53,811 bases of DNA from Methylococcales symbiont of Hymedesmia sp. n. MRB-2018 (GCA_003666385.1 QPIN01000050.1:1-53811), one strand, 5' to 3'. Positions 8,169 to 17,636 are shown, counted from the stretch's first letter. Notes: generated by a model not told the origin, from the sequence alone. A program made the numbers and translations.

Positions 8169-9206
8169 TTAACGGAAAATATCTTTATTGACGGCTTTAC
8201 CTTGCGCTATTTTGGAAGTGATATAGCCTTTTTCTACTTGTTCTTTTAGGTTTTGATCCAAAGTCTGCATACCCTCTTTACGACCTGTTTGAATAGCAGA
8301 GTACATTTGGGCGACTTTCTCCTCCCTGATTAAGTTTTTGATGGCTGGCGTAGCGACCATGATTTCATGTGCAGCAATGCGTCCGCCACCGATTTTTTTC
8401 AGCAGTGTTTGAGAAATAACGGCGCGTAAAGACTCTGATAACATGGAACGAATCATATCCTTTTCTGCCGCAGGAAAAACATCAATAATACGGTTAATGG
8501 TTTTAGCTGCGGAGCTGGTGTGCAGTGTAGCGAAAACTAAATGTCCTGTTTCAGCAGCCGATAAAGCCAGACGTATAGTTTCCAGATCTCTCATTTCACC
8601 CACTAGAATGATATCGGGATCTTCCCGAAGTGCAGAGCGAAGTGAGGCATTAAAGCTGTGGGTATCTCTGTGAACTTGTCGCTGATTGATAAGGCATTTT
8701 TTACTTTTGTGAACAAATTCTATAGGGTCTTCTATGGTTAAAATATGGGCGTAGTCATGGATATTAATATGATTAACCATCGCGGCCAAAGTGGTTGATT
8801 TACCAGATCCTGTAGGACCAGTTACGAGAATCATACCTCTAGGTGTTTTACACAGTTCTTCAAAGAATTTAGGAGCCTTTAAATCTTCAAGGCTCAGTAT
8901 CTCAGAGGGAATGATTCTAAATACAGCGGCCGCACCGCGTTCCTGATTGAATACATTGACACGAAAGCGGGAAACGCCAGGTAATTCAAAGGAAAAATCC
9001 GTTTCATAAAACTCTGCATAATCTTTACGCTGCTTGTCATTCATGATGCCATAAATTAAGGCATGCACTTTTTTATGGTCTAAAGCAGGAATATTGATAC
9101 GACGAATATCGCCATCAACTCTAATCATGGGAGGTAAGCCCGCAGATAAATGTAAATCAGATGCTTTGCTCTTAACAGAAAATGTTAATAATTCAGCAAC
9201 ATCCAT
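8169..9206 (-). CDS. pilT: Type IV pilus retraction ATPase PilT
   Basis: PilT is the cytoplasmic hexameric motor that retracts type IV pili for twitching motility and DNA uptake. The 345-residue protein has the N-terminal ASDLHLSAGLPPMIRVDG segment, Walker A GPTGSGKS (130-137), an Asp box (ILTIEDPIEFVH), Walker B (DPDIILVGEMRD), a His box (TGHLVFATLHTSSAAKTI) and the retraction-specific AIRNLIREEK-like motif (AIKNLIREEKVAQMYS). It is divergent from yggS, a known arrangement in Pseudomonas-type genomes. The gap between them has gained two miniature elements. Confidence 0.95.
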   Translation of the reverse strand: MDVAELLTFSVKSKASDLHLSAGLPPMIRVDGDIRRINIPALDHKKVHALIYGIMNDKQRKDYAEFYETDFSFELPGVSRFRVNVFNQERGAAAVFRIIPSEILSLEDLKAPKFFEELCKTPRGMILVTGPTGSGKSTTLAAMVNHINIHDYAHILTIEDPIEFVHKSKKCLINQRQVHRDTHSFNASLRSALREDPDIILVGEMRDLETIRLALSAAETGHLVFATLHTSSAAKTINRIIDVFPAAEKDMIRSMLSESLRAVISQTLLKKIGGGRIAAHEIMVATPAIKNLIREEKVAQMYSAIQTGRKEGMQTLDQNLKEQVEKGYITSKIAQGKAVNKDIFR

Positions 9207-9263
9207 AAGGCTGTCTCCAGTGAGTTGAAATAAACCAAATTAGGCGTATTTAAAAAAGTAATT

Positions 9264-9407
9264 GTAACTACTTAGCATATACTCCGTAACTGCTTAGATT
9301 GCCCTCTATTTTGTTCAAGAGCAAGGCGAAAGCGCGGAGTTTACAGGTGTAAATGCGCACTTTCAACGCGGCTATTGGACAAAATAGAGGGTAAGCCGAG
9401 TAGTTAT
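9264..9407 (-). mobile_element. R1b miniature element, reverse orientation, 8-bp target duplication
   Basis: The termini GTAACTACTTAGC and GCCGAGTAGTTAT bound a body that is the reverse complement of R1a (TTTACAGGTGTAAATGCGCAC, GGACAAAATAGAGGGTAAGC). AAGTAATT occurs perfectly on both sides (9256-9263 and 9408-9415). It lies upstream of pilT. Confidence 0.85.
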
Positions 9408-9520
9408 AAGTAATTTATATAGCTAGTGCTCGTCTATAAACTATAAGCCATTGAAAAACATATAAAAAGCTATAGATACAGAGTGGTTTTTTTGATTACT
9501 CTGGTATAATTTAATTATAA

Positions 9521-9679
9521 GAGAACTCAGCATAACTCATGAACGGATAAAAAGGACTAGAAGTTTTCCATCTTTCAGCCAAAATAACGCACAATAGCTC
9601 ACTATTACACTTGTATTTTGACTAAAACCTGAAAAATTCTATCACTTTTTTCTCATCGCCAGAGTTATGCTGATGTCTC
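9521..9679. mobile_element. R2a miniature inverted-repeat element
   Basis: The element starts GAGAACTCAGCATAACTC and ends GAGTTATGCTGATGTCTC (16 of 18 positions inverted). The inside repeats parts of a second motif (ACTAGAAGTTTTCCATCTTT, CACTTGTATTTTGACTAAAA). TATAA flanks both ends. Other copies lie at 20203, 37511 and 38101. The remaining pilT-yggS gap (9680-9859) is AT-rich and has no gene. Confidence 0.75.
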
Positions 9680-9859
9680 TATAAGCAATTGATTTAATAT
9701 AGAATTATAGAATACTTGGAGTAAAAAGATTTGAGATAATTTTATTTTTTTTGTCTCAAAAATCTCTGTTTATGGGTGGGAACTAGCTATAAAAATAGAT
9801 CATTTCTTTGATTTTTTGCAGTGCTGAGGTTTAATACAGTCAATTATTTTTTAGGTTAA

Positions 9860-10549
9860 ATGGTTATGAGTCAAATAAAGCAAAGACTTGAGACAATAAA
9901 ATCGCAGATTGTTGATGCAGAACAGCAAGGAAATAGGAATAGAGGAAGTGTTAAATTATTGGCAGTAAGTAAAACTAAGCCGGCTTCTGATATTGCGCTT
10001 GCTTATCGAGCCGGACAGCGAGATTTTGCCGAAAGCTATACTCAGGAAGCTCTGATTAAACAAGTTGATTTAGCAGCTTTTGATATATGCTGGCATTTCA
10101 TAGGCCCAATACAATCCAATAAAACCAAGGCCATCGCCACTCATTTTAGCTGGGTTCATAGTGTTGATCGCTTAAAAATAGCCAAACGCTTAAGTGAACA
10201 ACGGCCTGATTATTTACCTGATTTAAACATTCTTCTACAAGTTAATATTAGTATTGAAGAAACAAAATCAGGGGTGTTACTTAATAAATTACCTCAGTTA
10301 ATTAAAGAAGTGAATAGTTTGCCTAATATTCGTTTACGCGGAGTAATGGCGATACCAGAACCGACAGATGAGTACCAAAACCAGAGAAAGCCATATAAGT
10401 ACTTATACCAGACAGTGACACAATTAGCTTTGCCAAAGATCAATGAATTTTCTTTGGGTATGTCTGGCGATTTAAAGGCGGCTATAGTTGAAGGCTCGAC
10501 CATTGTTCGGATAGGATCAGCAATATTTGGTGGCAGAATAGTTCAATAA
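9860..10549 (+). CDS. yggS: PLP homeostasis protein, YggS family
   Basis: This is a cytoplasmic pyridoxal-phosphate-binding protein with an alanine-racemase-like barrel, involved in vitamin B6 homeostasis rather than a defined reaction. The 229-residue protein carries the PLP lysine K38 in LLAVSKTKPA, the WHFIGPIQSNKTK segment, LRGVMAIP, and the C-terminal phosphate-binding SLGMSGDLKAAIVEGSTIVRIGSAIFG. Two ATG codons (9860 and 9866) are possible starts. It is divergent from pilT. Its last 68 bases overlap the 3' end of the opposing TauE/SafE gene. Confidence 0.92.
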   Translation: MVMSQIKQRLETIKSQIVDAEQQGNRNRGSVKLLAVSKTKPASDIALAYRAGQRDFAESYTQEALIKQVDLAAFDICWHFIGPIQSNKTKAIATHFSWVHSVDRLKIAKRLSEQRPDYLPDLNILLQVNISIEETKSGVLLNKLPQLIKEVNSLPNIRLRGVMAIPEPTDEYQNQRKPYKYLYQTVTQLALPKINEFSLGMSGDLKAAIVEGSTIVRIGSAIFGGRIVQ

Positions 10550-11354
10550 AATGCACAATGGGAAAGTGTGAAAATATTATTTTAATACCCATGACCAGTA
10601 AAAGTAACGCGATTAACGGGCGTAAAACCCTATCGTGTAATTTTTTGCCAATTATACTTCCCAGATAAATAGCAGGGACACCACCTGCTAATAAGCCAAA
10701 CAAGAGTTCAAAATCAACACTGCCAAAATGTAGGTGCCCTAACCCTGCTATGGCAGTTAGAGGAATGGCGTGGGCAATATCGGTGCCGATAATAGCAATG
10801 GATGATTTTCGGGGATATAACAAAAAAAGAATAGCCGAGCCAATAGCACCTGCGCCAACCGATGAAAGTGTCACCACACAACCTAATAAACAACCACATA
10901 AGATAGTGATTTGAGGTCGAAATCGTCTGACAAAATTGACTAATAAGCTATCGGGATGGTTAGCATGTATAAAAGCGAGTAATTTATTTTTTAGCAGAAT
11001 AATAAACGCTGTCAAAATAAGCATAATACCCAATGTCAGCATGATAATTGCATCATAATTTAATCCTGTTTGTTTTAAATGATCCAGGAATTGAATAGTG
11101 ATAAGAGAACAGGGAACACTACCACTTGCTAATAAGAGTACGACTTTCCAGTCAACGGTTTTATTTTTATGGTGGAAGTAAACACCGCCGCATTTTGTTA
11201 ATGAGGCATATAATAAATCTGTACCTACGGCAATAACAGGTGATATACCAAAGCCTAGCACTAGAATAGGTGTCATTAGCGAGCCGCCACCCACGCCAGT
11301 AAGGCCAATAATGAGTCCAACCAAAGCACCAGCAACAATATGAATAAATTCCAC
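10482..11354 (-). CDS. Sulfite exporter, TauE/SafE family
   Basis: This is a 290-residue inner-membrane protein with about eight hydrophobic segments. It has the family's two repeated motifs: VGLIIGLTGVGGGSLMTPILVLGFGISPVIAVGTDLLYAS near the N-terminus, and LLGCVVTLSSVGAGAIGSAILFLLYPRKSS-IIGTDIAHA in the second half. Family members export sulfite, sulfoacetate or related anions. With the upstream persulfide dioxygenase, sulfite export is a reasonable guess. The final 22 or so residues are encoded by DNA antisense to yggS, so the natural C-terminus has probably been extended or the two genes truly overlap. Confidence 0.85.
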   Translation of the reverse strand: MEFIHIVAGALVGLIIGLTGVGGGSLMTPILVLGFGISPVIAVGTDLLYASLTKCGGVYFHHKNKTVDWKVVLLLASGSVPCSLITIQFLDHLKQTGLNYDAIIMLTLGIMLILTAFIILLKNKLLAFIHANHPDSLLVNFVRRFRPQITILCGCLLGCVVTLSSVGAGAIGSAILFLLYPRKSSIAIIGTDIAHAIPLTAIAGLGHLHFGSVDFELLFGLLAGGVPAIYLGSIIGKKLHDRVLRPLIALLLLVMGIKIIFSHFPIVHFIELFCHQILLILSEQWSSLQL

Positions 11355-11706
11355 GAATAAGTTTTAAATAATGGTAAAAAGTGTGCAAATATAACGGAAT
11401 ATTTATATATTTAAAAGTAATTTAAAAATATAATGTTATTTCAAATATGGCTATTAACTCAGAAATGGATAATGATTTAGTGACATTGAATGCTGAACAT
11501 TTATTTGGGCTTAGTAGTTGTAGTCAGATTGCAATCAAAAATAATTGCTATATCAAACCCCTATCTATCCATTTATTGCGTTGTTTTCGCCCGACCTCAC
11601 TCAGAAAATAATTATCCAGGCTATTCACTGTAATGGCTTAGAAGAGAGGGAAGGGCTATTTAGTGAGATGAATATACCTTAAGGAATGATGATTTAATAA
11701 TTTGCT
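11355..11706. other. Intergenic stretch without a recognised gene
   Basis: This AT-rich gap lies between the TauE/SafE and ntrC genes. A 54-codon frame (11447-11611, plus strand) starts with MAINSEMDNDLVTLNAEHLF, but I recognise no family and it has no ribosome site. It may be gene debris. No repeat copy was found here. Confidence 0.4.
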
Positions 11707-13131
11707 TTAGCTAAGGTCAATAGGTAATTCTTTGATTTTACGGGTTAAAGTATTTCTACCATAACCTAGCAATACAGCCGCTTCATTCCTTCTGCCCGAG
11801 GTATGTTGTAAGGCTGTTTTAATGAGTATGCCTTCTACTTTAGAAATAATAGGTTTAGCTATTTCTTTATCACCTATTAATAAATGATTTTTTACTGTAT
11901 TTTCCAATAATAATTCCCACTGGCTAGTTGTATTATTTGAATCATCTTTTTCTTCGGAATTTAATTCAGGCGGTAAGTCTTCTAAATGAATTTCTCTACC
12001 TGATGCCATAACGGTTAACCAGCGGCAACAATTCTCAAGCTGTCGTACATTGCCAGGCCAGGGTAATGTGCTTAAAAAGGCTTCGGTTTCTGGTTTTAAA
12101 GCCTTGAGTTCGCTATTGAGTTCAACAGCAGCTTGGTTTAAAAAATAACGCATTAAAATAGGTACATCTTCTTGCCGCTTTCGTAAAGGTGGAATATGTA
12201 TACGAATGACATTGAGACGGTGAAATAAGTCTTCTCTAAATAAGCCTTGTTCAACTAATGATTCAATGTTTTGGTGTGTTGCAGCAATAATACGAACATC
12301 CACTTTAACAGAGGAATGGGCGCCAACTGGATAGAACTCATTGTCGGATAATACGCGTAATAATCTGGTTTGTAGTTCGGCAGGCATATCACCAATTTCA
12401 TCTAAAAATAAAGTACCGCCATTGGCCTGTTCAAAGCGTCCTGATCTTTTGGTATAAGCACCAGTAAATGAACCTTTTTCATGGCCAAAAAGCTCAGATT
12501 CCATTAAGTCTTTTGGGATGGCAGCCATATTAAGTGCAATAAAAGCCTGTTTATTGCGTGGACCATGACGATGTAAAGCCTTGGCAACTAGCTCCTTACC
12601 CGTGCCAGATTCACCATTAATAAGTACGGTGATATTTAAACGCGCCAAGCGACCGATAGCACGAAATACTTCTTGCATGGCAGGCGCACTACCAATAATT
12701 TCTGGTGTATCTTCGCTGATCTCCTCAGTATTACTTTGTTGCGAGTTGACCTGCTTACTTTGAGCGCAGGCTCTTTGTACAACTTCAATAACTTCATTAA
12801 TATCAAAGGGTTTAGGTAAGTATTCAAAAGCACCTGCGTTAAAAGCTGAAACGGCACTATCTAAATCGGAATGTGCGGTCATGACTATAATAGGTAGATC
12901 TGGATGGTTGTACTGCACTTTACTTAATAATTCGAGACCATTAACTCCAGGCATTCTGATATCAGTAATCAGTGTGGTGGGAACATTGTTTTCTAATGCT
13001 TCTAACAGGCTATAGGCATCAGCAAAACTTTGTGTGTTGATAGCGGCTTTATTGAGTGCTTTTTCAATTACCCAGCGAATGGATTTGTCATCATCCACTA
13101 TCCAGACAATATTATTCTTTTTCATCTGCAT
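11707..13131 (-). CDS. ntrC: Nitrogen regulation response regulator NtrC
   Basis: This is a sigma-54 activator of nitrogen-assimilation genes. The 474-residue protein has an N-terminal receiver (phosphorylated D57 in TLITDIRMPG), an AAA+ domain with Walker A GESGTGKE and LFLDEIGDMP, and a C-terminal Fis-type helix-turn-helix (GRRNEAAVLLGYGRNTLTRKIKEL). The sigma-54 contact loop reads GSFTGA instead of the canonical GAFTGA. It overlaps ntrB by 20 bases; ATG codons at 13131 or 13125 could serve as start. Probable targets in the window are the glnK-amtB and outer-membrane protein promoters at 17.5-18 kb. Confidence 0.95.
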   Translation of the reverse strand: MQMKKNNIVWIVDDDKSIRWVIEKALNKAAINTQSFADAYSLLEALENNVPTTLITDIRMPGVNGLELLSKVQYNHPDLPIIVMTAHSDLDSAVSAFNAGAFEYLPKPFDINEVIEVVQRACAQSKQVNSQQSNTEEISEDTPEIIGSAPAMQEVFRAIGRLARLNITVLINGESGTGKELVAKALHRHGPRNKQAFIALNMAAIPKDLMESELFGHEKGSFTGAYTKRSGRFEQANGGTLFLDEIGDMPAELQTRLLRVLSDNEFYPVGAHSSVKVDVRIIAATHQNIESLVEQGLFREDLFHRLNVIRIHIPPLRKRQEDVPILMRYFLNQAAVELNSELKALKPETEAFLSTLPWPGNVRQLENCCRWLTVMASGREIHLEDLPPELNSEEKDDSNNTTSQWELLLENTVKNHLLIGDKEIAKPIISKVEGILIKTALQHTSGRRNEAAVLLGYGRNTLTRKIKELPIDLS

Positions 13132-14164
13132 TAACTAAAGGTAGAAAAATAGAAAAAATGGTATTACCAGGTTCACTTTCGCATTCAATGAAGCCATTGT
13201 GCTGATTAATCAATGATTGAGCAATGGATAGACCTAGCCCTGTACCTTCGGCTCGACTGGTAATCATGGGGTAAAAAATTTGGCTCATCATCTCACTAGT
13301 AATTCCAGGGCCATTATCAGAAATATCAATTTTTGCTGTCAATTTATAGTGTTTTCGACTAATGGTTAATTGTCTAAGTACTCTTGACTTTATGCTAATT
13401 GTGCCTTTGTGATGCATGGCTTGAACCGCATTTTGAACAATATTGAGTACAACCTGAATCAATTGGTTTTTATCGGCTTTTAAATCAGGAATACTAGGGT
13501 CATAATCTGTTTTAATAATGATTTTATTCGCTTCGATATTAACCAGCTGTCTAACGCGTTCCAATACTTCATGGATATTAAGCAACTCTTTTTTAGCGGG
13601 TTTTTTAGGCCCTAGCATTTTATCCATTAAGGCTTTTAAACGATCAGATTCCTGAATAATAATTTGGGTATATTCTTGCAGATCTTGATCTTCTAATTCT
13701 AATTCCAGTAGCTGAGCAGCTCCCCTTATTCCACCTAAAGGGTTTTTAATTTCGTGTGCTAGGCCTTTTGCCAATAATCGACTCATATTTTGTTGAGCAA
13801 AAAGCTGTTCCTCTTTGCTAATGCGTAATTGTCTGTCAACTTGCTGCATTTCAACCAATATTTCATTGAGAACATTGTTATGAAATAAAGGGGTGACACT
13901 GATATTTACTTTTATTGTATGGTTTGGTCGAACCAGTTTAATTTCTCGATCAACGATAGGATCTTCAAGATTAAGACACTGTTGTAGGTCAATTAACAAG
14001 CTAGAACCCGATGATTTGAACAGTGAGTTTGCGGTAAGTCCTAATAGATGTTTTTCACTATCCGCTAATAATATTTCTCCTGCCGCATTAATATAAATTA
14101 ACTCTAATTGACGATTAAATAATAGAATCGCTTCATTGAGATGAGCAAGAATGTTTTTATGCAC
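13112..14164 (-). CDS. ntrB: Nitrogen regulation sensor kinase NtrB
   Basis: This is a cytoplasmic histidine kinase/phosphatase partner of NtrC, governed by PII. The 350-residue protein has an N-terminal PAS domain (ILAHLNEAILLFNRQLELIYINAAGEILL), a dimerisation domain with the phospho-histidine in GLAHEIKNPLGGIRGAAQLLE, and an ATPase domain with the N box (QVVLNIVQNAVQAM), DNGPGI and GTGLGLSIAQ. No membrane segment is present, as expected. It is followed directly by ntrC with a short overlap, and glnA lies upstream on the same strand behind a terminator. Confidence 0.95.
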   Translation of the reverse strand: MHKNILAHLNEAILLFNRQLELIYINAAGEILLADSEKHLLGLTANSLFKSSGSSLLIDLQQCLNLEDPIVDREIKLVRPNHTIKVNISVTPLFHNNVLNEILVEMQQVDRQLRISKEEQLFAQQNMSRLLAKGLAHEIKNPLGGIRGAAQLLELELEDQDLQEYTQIIIQESDRLKALMDKMLGPKKPAKKELLNIHEVLERVRQLVNIEANKIIIKTDYDPSIPDLKADKNQLIQVVLNIVQNAVQAMHHKGTISIKSRVLRQLTISRKHYKLTAKIDISDNGPGITSEMMSQIFYPMITSRAEGTGLGLSIAQSLINQHNGFIECESEPGNTIFSIFLPLVNADEKE

Positions 14165-14316
14165 AAGTTATCATTGACTATATTGACCAACTAGAAAAAG
14201 CAAATTATATGCCATTAATTCATGCTGAATTGATAGCAGTGGCATTCAGTGGCTGAGTAATTTTAGAGGGATGTGTTACAAAGAAAGAGAAAATGGTATG
14301 AGTGAGGATTAAACAA

Positions 14317-14341
14317 AAAAACGCCCTATATGGGGCGTTTT
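14317..14341 (-). terminator. Rho-independent terminator between glnA and ntrB
   Basis: AAACGCCC and GGGGCGTTT pair around TATAT, followed on the minus strand by a run of seven T. It would separate glnA from ntrBC transcription. Confidence 0.8.
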
Positions 14342-14347
14342 AATTAG

Positions 14348-14400
14348 TAGAGACAGGGCATGCCCTGTCTCTATCCCAACATTTTTAGCTGAATGTTGGG
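14348..14400. repeat. 26-bp perfect palindrome followed by an R3 hairpin
   Basis: Bases 14348-14373 form a perfect 26-bp palindrome centred on GGGCATGCCC. Immediately after, CCCAACATT (14375-14383) pairs with AATGTTGGG (14392-14400). The same R3 hairpin recurs at 48196-48225. Both look like REP-type extragenic palindromes. Confidence 0.75.
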
Positions 14401-14423
14401 TTACAAAAAAAATGCAACCCAAC

Positions 14424-14518
14424 CTCCGTAACTGCTCAGATTGCCCTCTATTTTGTTCAAGTTACCGTCATTCTCGCGAACGTGGGAACCTATAATAGTG
14501 GGTAAGCTGAGTAGTTAC
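14424..14518 (-). mobile_element. R1c internally rearranged miniature element
   Basis: It starts inside the R1 terminus (CTCCGTAACTGCTCAGATTGCCC) and ends with the intact GCTGAGTAGTTAC. The middle is replaced by unrelated sequence (GTTACCGTCATTCTCGCGAA). It is a truncated, rearranged R1 copy between glnA and the R3 hairpin. No clean target duplication is seen. Confidence 0.65.
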
Positions 14519-14549
14519 ATATTACTTTGCTTACAAAGCCACCATCAGA

Positions 14550-15959
14550 TTACAAGCTGTAATACATGTCAAACTCTACTGGGTGAGTGCTCATGCGTAG
14601 ACGAGTCACTTCTTCCATTTTTAGATCAATATAACCATCAATCGCATCATCAGTAAAAACACCGCCGCGAGTTAAAAATTCGCGATCTTCATCCAATGCT
14701 TTTAATGCTTCATCAAAAGAGAAGGCCACTTGCGGGATTGCATCTTCTTCTTCTGGAGGTAGATCGTATAAATCTTTGTCCATGGCATCGCCAGGATGAA
14801 TTTTGTTTTGGATGCCATCAAGACCAGCCATTAACATAGCAGCAAAGCATAGGTAAGGGTTGGCAGTAGAGTCACCAAAACGTACTTCAATACGGCGACC
14901 TTTAGGGTTGTTAACAAAGGGGATACGGATAGATGCAGAGCGGTTACGTGCAGAGTATGCAAGCATAACAGGAGCTTCAAAGCCTGGTACTAAGCGCTTA
15001 TAGCTGTTGGTTGATGCATTAGCAAAAGCATTCAATGCTTTTGCATGTTTAATGATACCGCCAATATAGAAAAGAGCAGTTTCAGATAAGCCACCGTATA
15101 AATCACCAGAGAATAAATTATTTCCGCCTTTAAACAGTGATTGGTGCACGTGCATGCCGTTACCGTTGTCACCGACAAGAGGTTTAGGCATGAATGTCGC
15201 TGTTTTACCATAAGCGTGAGCAATGTTGGTTACAACATATTTTAATCCTAAAACTTCATCTGCTTTATTAACAAGGGTGTTAAATTTACTACCAATTTCA
15301 CACTGTCCAGCAGTTGCTACTTCATGGTGATGTACTTCTGTGGTTTGACCCATTTCTTCCAGTACCAGACACATTGCTGAACGCATGTCTTGTAATGAAT
15401 CAACAGGAGGAACTGGGAAGTAACCGCCTTTTATCCCAGGACGGTGACCAATATTACCGTCTTCGTAGGCTTTTTGTGAGTTCCAGCCCGCTTCTTCAGA
15501 ATCCACTGTGTAGCCACAGCTACCCATGTCAGAATTCCATTTTACGTCATCAAATACGAAAAATTCATTTTCTGGACCGAAGTAGGCTGCATCAGCAATA
15601 CCGGTTGATTGCATATAAGATTCAGCACGTTTTGCAATAGAGCGTGGGTCACGTTCATAGCCTTGCATATCGTTAGGTTCAATGATATCGCAACGTAAGA
15701 TCAAAGTAGTATCGTCAAAGAAGGGGTCTAAAACAGCTGTTGCTGGATCAGGCATTAAAATCATGTCTGATTCGTTGATACCTTTCCAGCCTGCCACTGA
15801 AGAACCATCAAACATATTACCTTCTTCAAAGGTATCTTCATCAATAGTATGGGCTGGAAAAGTTACATGTTGTTCTTTACCGCGTGTGTCACAAAAACGA
15901 AAGTCAACAAATTTGACATCATTTTCCTGAATCATTTTAAGGACGTTATCTACTGACAT
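14550..15959 (-). CDS. glnA: Glutamine synthetase type I
   Basis: GlnA makes glutamine from glutamate, ammonia and ATP in the cytoplasm and is the entry point for ammonium. The 469-residue length is standard for the dodecameric GSI-beta type. Conserved segments include [26 protein letters not shown], the [19 protein letters not shown] catalytic loop and [11 protein letters not shown]398 in DLYDLPPEE is the adenylylation site, so GlnE-dependent control is expected. A GAGG-type ribosome site precedes the ATG. I could not find a convincing sigma-54 promoter in its 150-bp leader. Confidence 0.97.
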   Translation of the reverse strand: MSVDNVLKMIQENDVKFVDFRFCDTRGKEQHVTFPAHTIDEDTFEEGNMFDGSSVAGWKGINESDMILMPDPATAVLDPFFDDTTLILRCDIIEPNDMQGYERDPRSIAKRAESYMQSTGIADAAYFGPENEFFVFDDVKWNSDMGSCGYTVDSEEAGWNSQKAYEDGNIGHRPGIKGGYFPVPPVDSLQDMRSAMCLVLEEMGQTTEVHHHEVATAGQCEIGSKFNTLVNKADEVLGLKYVVTNIAHAYGKTATFMPKPLVGDNGNGMHVHQSLFKGGNNLFSGDLYGGLSETALFYIGGIIKHAKALNAFANASTNSYKRLVPGFEAPVMLAYSARNRSASIRIPFVNNPKGRRIEVRFGDSTANPYLCFAAMLMAGLDGIQNKIHPGDAMDKDLYDLPPEEEDAIPQVAFSFDEALKALDEDREFLTRGGVFTDDAIDGYIDLKMEEVTRLRMSTHPVEFDMYYSL

Positions 15960-16052
15960 TTATTTTGTCTCCGAGGATTAATTTTATTTATTATGTTGTT
16001 TTTTTGCGATGCAAACCATAACTCTAACATTTTTTTTATAAATAAGGCTAAA

Positions 16053-16079
16053 AAAAACGGGGCATAAAGCCCCGTTTTT
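16053..16079 (-). terminator. Rho-independent terminator after the outer-membrane protein gene
   Basis: AAAAACGGGGC and GCCCCGTTTTT pair around a short loop and run into T residues on the minus strand. It lies 28 bp after the stop of the 16107-17513 gene and upstream of glnA. Confidence 0.85.
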
Positions 16080-16106
16080 AAATATCAATACCTTAAAGGA
16101 AAGTGC

Positions 16107-17513
16107 TTAGAAAGTAGTTGATAAAGTAGCTACTGCACGACCATCATCTAAACTACTGTTATCTAAACCTGAGTCGTCGGTTTCTGTATAAGCCACTTCA
16201 ATATTGTATGCACCGAAATCTTTAGCGACACCTGCTTTCCAGTCCCAATAGTTATCATTACCATTCTTGTAGTTGTAGTAACCAGCATGAGCAAGCAAGG
16301 TAACATTACATAGTGATTCAGGCAAGGTATAGTCTATTGTCATATCAGAATATTCGCCGCCAGGTAATGTATTTTCGATTTTTAAGCCGTAGTAGTAATA
16401 GTAGCTTAAGTTTAAGTTTTCAAGCGGTGATGCTGAAGCACCAAAATAGAGTTCTGTGAAGTTTGCGGCAGAGGCTGAGGTGTATTCATAGCGAAGAACC
16501 CCCAAGTCGTATGTGACAGCAAAGGGTAGTAATTCACCCAAATCGGTGTCTCTGGAGAAACCCCCGTACAAATTGACTTCCATACTTGCATTGTCACCAA
16601 ATTCATAGCTTGATGCCCATACGCCAATGTAGGGACCAGAGTCATGAGAGACATCAAAAGAGCCTTGAATTGCAGGTTCGTTATTAGTTTGAGATACACC
16701 ACGCCAGATGTAGTCTGTAGTTAATGCAACAGATGCACTGGTTTCAAAGCCTTCAGGAAGACCTAAGCCGCCATTTGAATCTGCACCTAGTTCGCGTGAA
16801 ATAGTGGCTACCACTTTTGCATCACCGTTGTTACCATAAGATGACTCGTCAGTTTCTGTATATGCGATTTCAATGTTATAACCGGCAATTTCTTTTGATG
16901 CACCGACTTTCCAGTCCCAATAAGAATCACCTAAAGTTGCATCTTTTTGACCGTAGTAACCAACATGACCAAGTAACGTAATGCTACCTAGTGATTCAGG
17001 CAAGGTGTAGTCCATTGCCATATCGGAGTATTCACCAGGTTTGGTATGGTCAACTTTAAGCCCGTAGTAGTAGTAATAGCTTAGGTTTAAATTTTCAAGC
17101 GGTGAAGTTGAAGCACCAAAATATAACTCAGTGAAGTCTGAGTCTGGTGATCCAGTGTATTCGTAACGTAAAACCCCGATATCGTAATCAAGGGCAAAAG
17201 GCAGGATGCCGCCAAGATCAGTGGCATTGGTATAACCGGCATAGACATCAAGCTCCATGCTAGTATCCCCATCGCCAAATTCTACGTTAGATCCCCAAGC
17301 CCCAAGGTAAAGACCAGACTCATGGGATAAATCAAATGCACCTTGAATAGCAGGGTCATTATTGGTCTGAGAAACGCCACGCCAAATATAATCAGTGGTT
17401 AAGGCAACGCTGGCGGTGTGACTCCAGCCCAAAAAGCCTGTATCTTCTTCGGCAAAACTGAGAGAAGATGTTGTAAGTAGTACAATAGCAACAGATAAAT
17501 TTGTTTTATTCAT
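16107..17513 (-). CDS. Double-length TIGR02001-type outer-membrane beta-barrel protein
   Basis: The 468-residue protein has a signal peptide (residues 1-21, ending SLSFA) and two copies of a TIGR02001-like barrel domain, about 30-240 and 248-468. Each copy contains ASVALTTDYIWRGVSQTNN, ELYFGAS-SPLENLNLSYYYYYGLK, DYTLPESL and a DWK-GA segment, and the second copy ends with an aromatic residue (F) as outer-membrane barrels do. Usual family members hold one domain of about 230-260 residues. The family often sits by ammonium-transporter genes, and here it is divergent from glnK-amtB with its own sigma-54-like promoter. A role in nitrogen-limited uptake is inference. It was produced by in-frame tandem duplication. 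Confidence 0.85.
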   Translation of the reverse strand: MNKTNLSVAIVLLTTSSLSFAEEDTGFLGWSHTASVALTTDYIWRGVSQTNNDPAIQGAFDLSHESGLYLGAWGSNVEFGDGDTSMELDVYAGYTNATDLGGILPFALDYDIGVLRYEYTGSPDSDFTELYFGASTSPLENLNLSYYYYYGLKVDHTKPGEYSDMAMDYTLPESLGSITLLGHVGYYGQKDATLGDSYWDWKVGASKEIAGYNIEIAYTETDESSYGNNGDAKVVATISRELGADSNGGLGLPEGFETSASVALTTDYIWRGVSQTNNEPAIQGSFDVSHDSGPYIGVWASSYEFGDNASMEVNLYGGFSRDTDLGELLPFAVTYDLGVLRYEYTSASAANFTELYFGASASPLENLNLSYYYYYGLKIENTLPGGEYSDMTIDYTLPESLCNVTLLAHAGYYNYKNGNDNYWDWKAGVAKDFGAYNIEVAYTETDDSGLDNSSLDDGRAVATLSTTF

Positions 17514-17550
17514 AATAATTCCAAGTTAAACAGATTAGTTCTTGCGAAAC

Positions 17551-17570
17551 TAGGCAAAGCATATACCACT
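17551..17570 (-). promoter_or_regulatory. Sigma-54 promoter of the double-barrel protein gene
   Basis: On the minus strand the sequence reads TGGTATATGCTTTGCC, with GG and GC separated by exactly ten bases as in sigma-54 -24/-12 elements. It lies about 40 bp upstream of the start codon. Confidence 0.7.
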
Positions 17571-17636
17571 TTAGACTTGTTGTAAAGCAGTAACTTAAAA
17601 GTATATGTGAGTATTTATAGTACAAAAAATGATAAG

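Noticed and set aside
11447-11611. 54-residue frame between the TauE/SafE and ntrC genes
   Set aside because: No ribosome site, no family recognised and no neighbour relation; listed only as intergenic content.
15960-16040. Possible sigma-54 promoter upstream of glnA
   Set aside because: The best GG-GC pair on the minus strand has only eight bases between, not ten, so the -24/-12 spacing fails.
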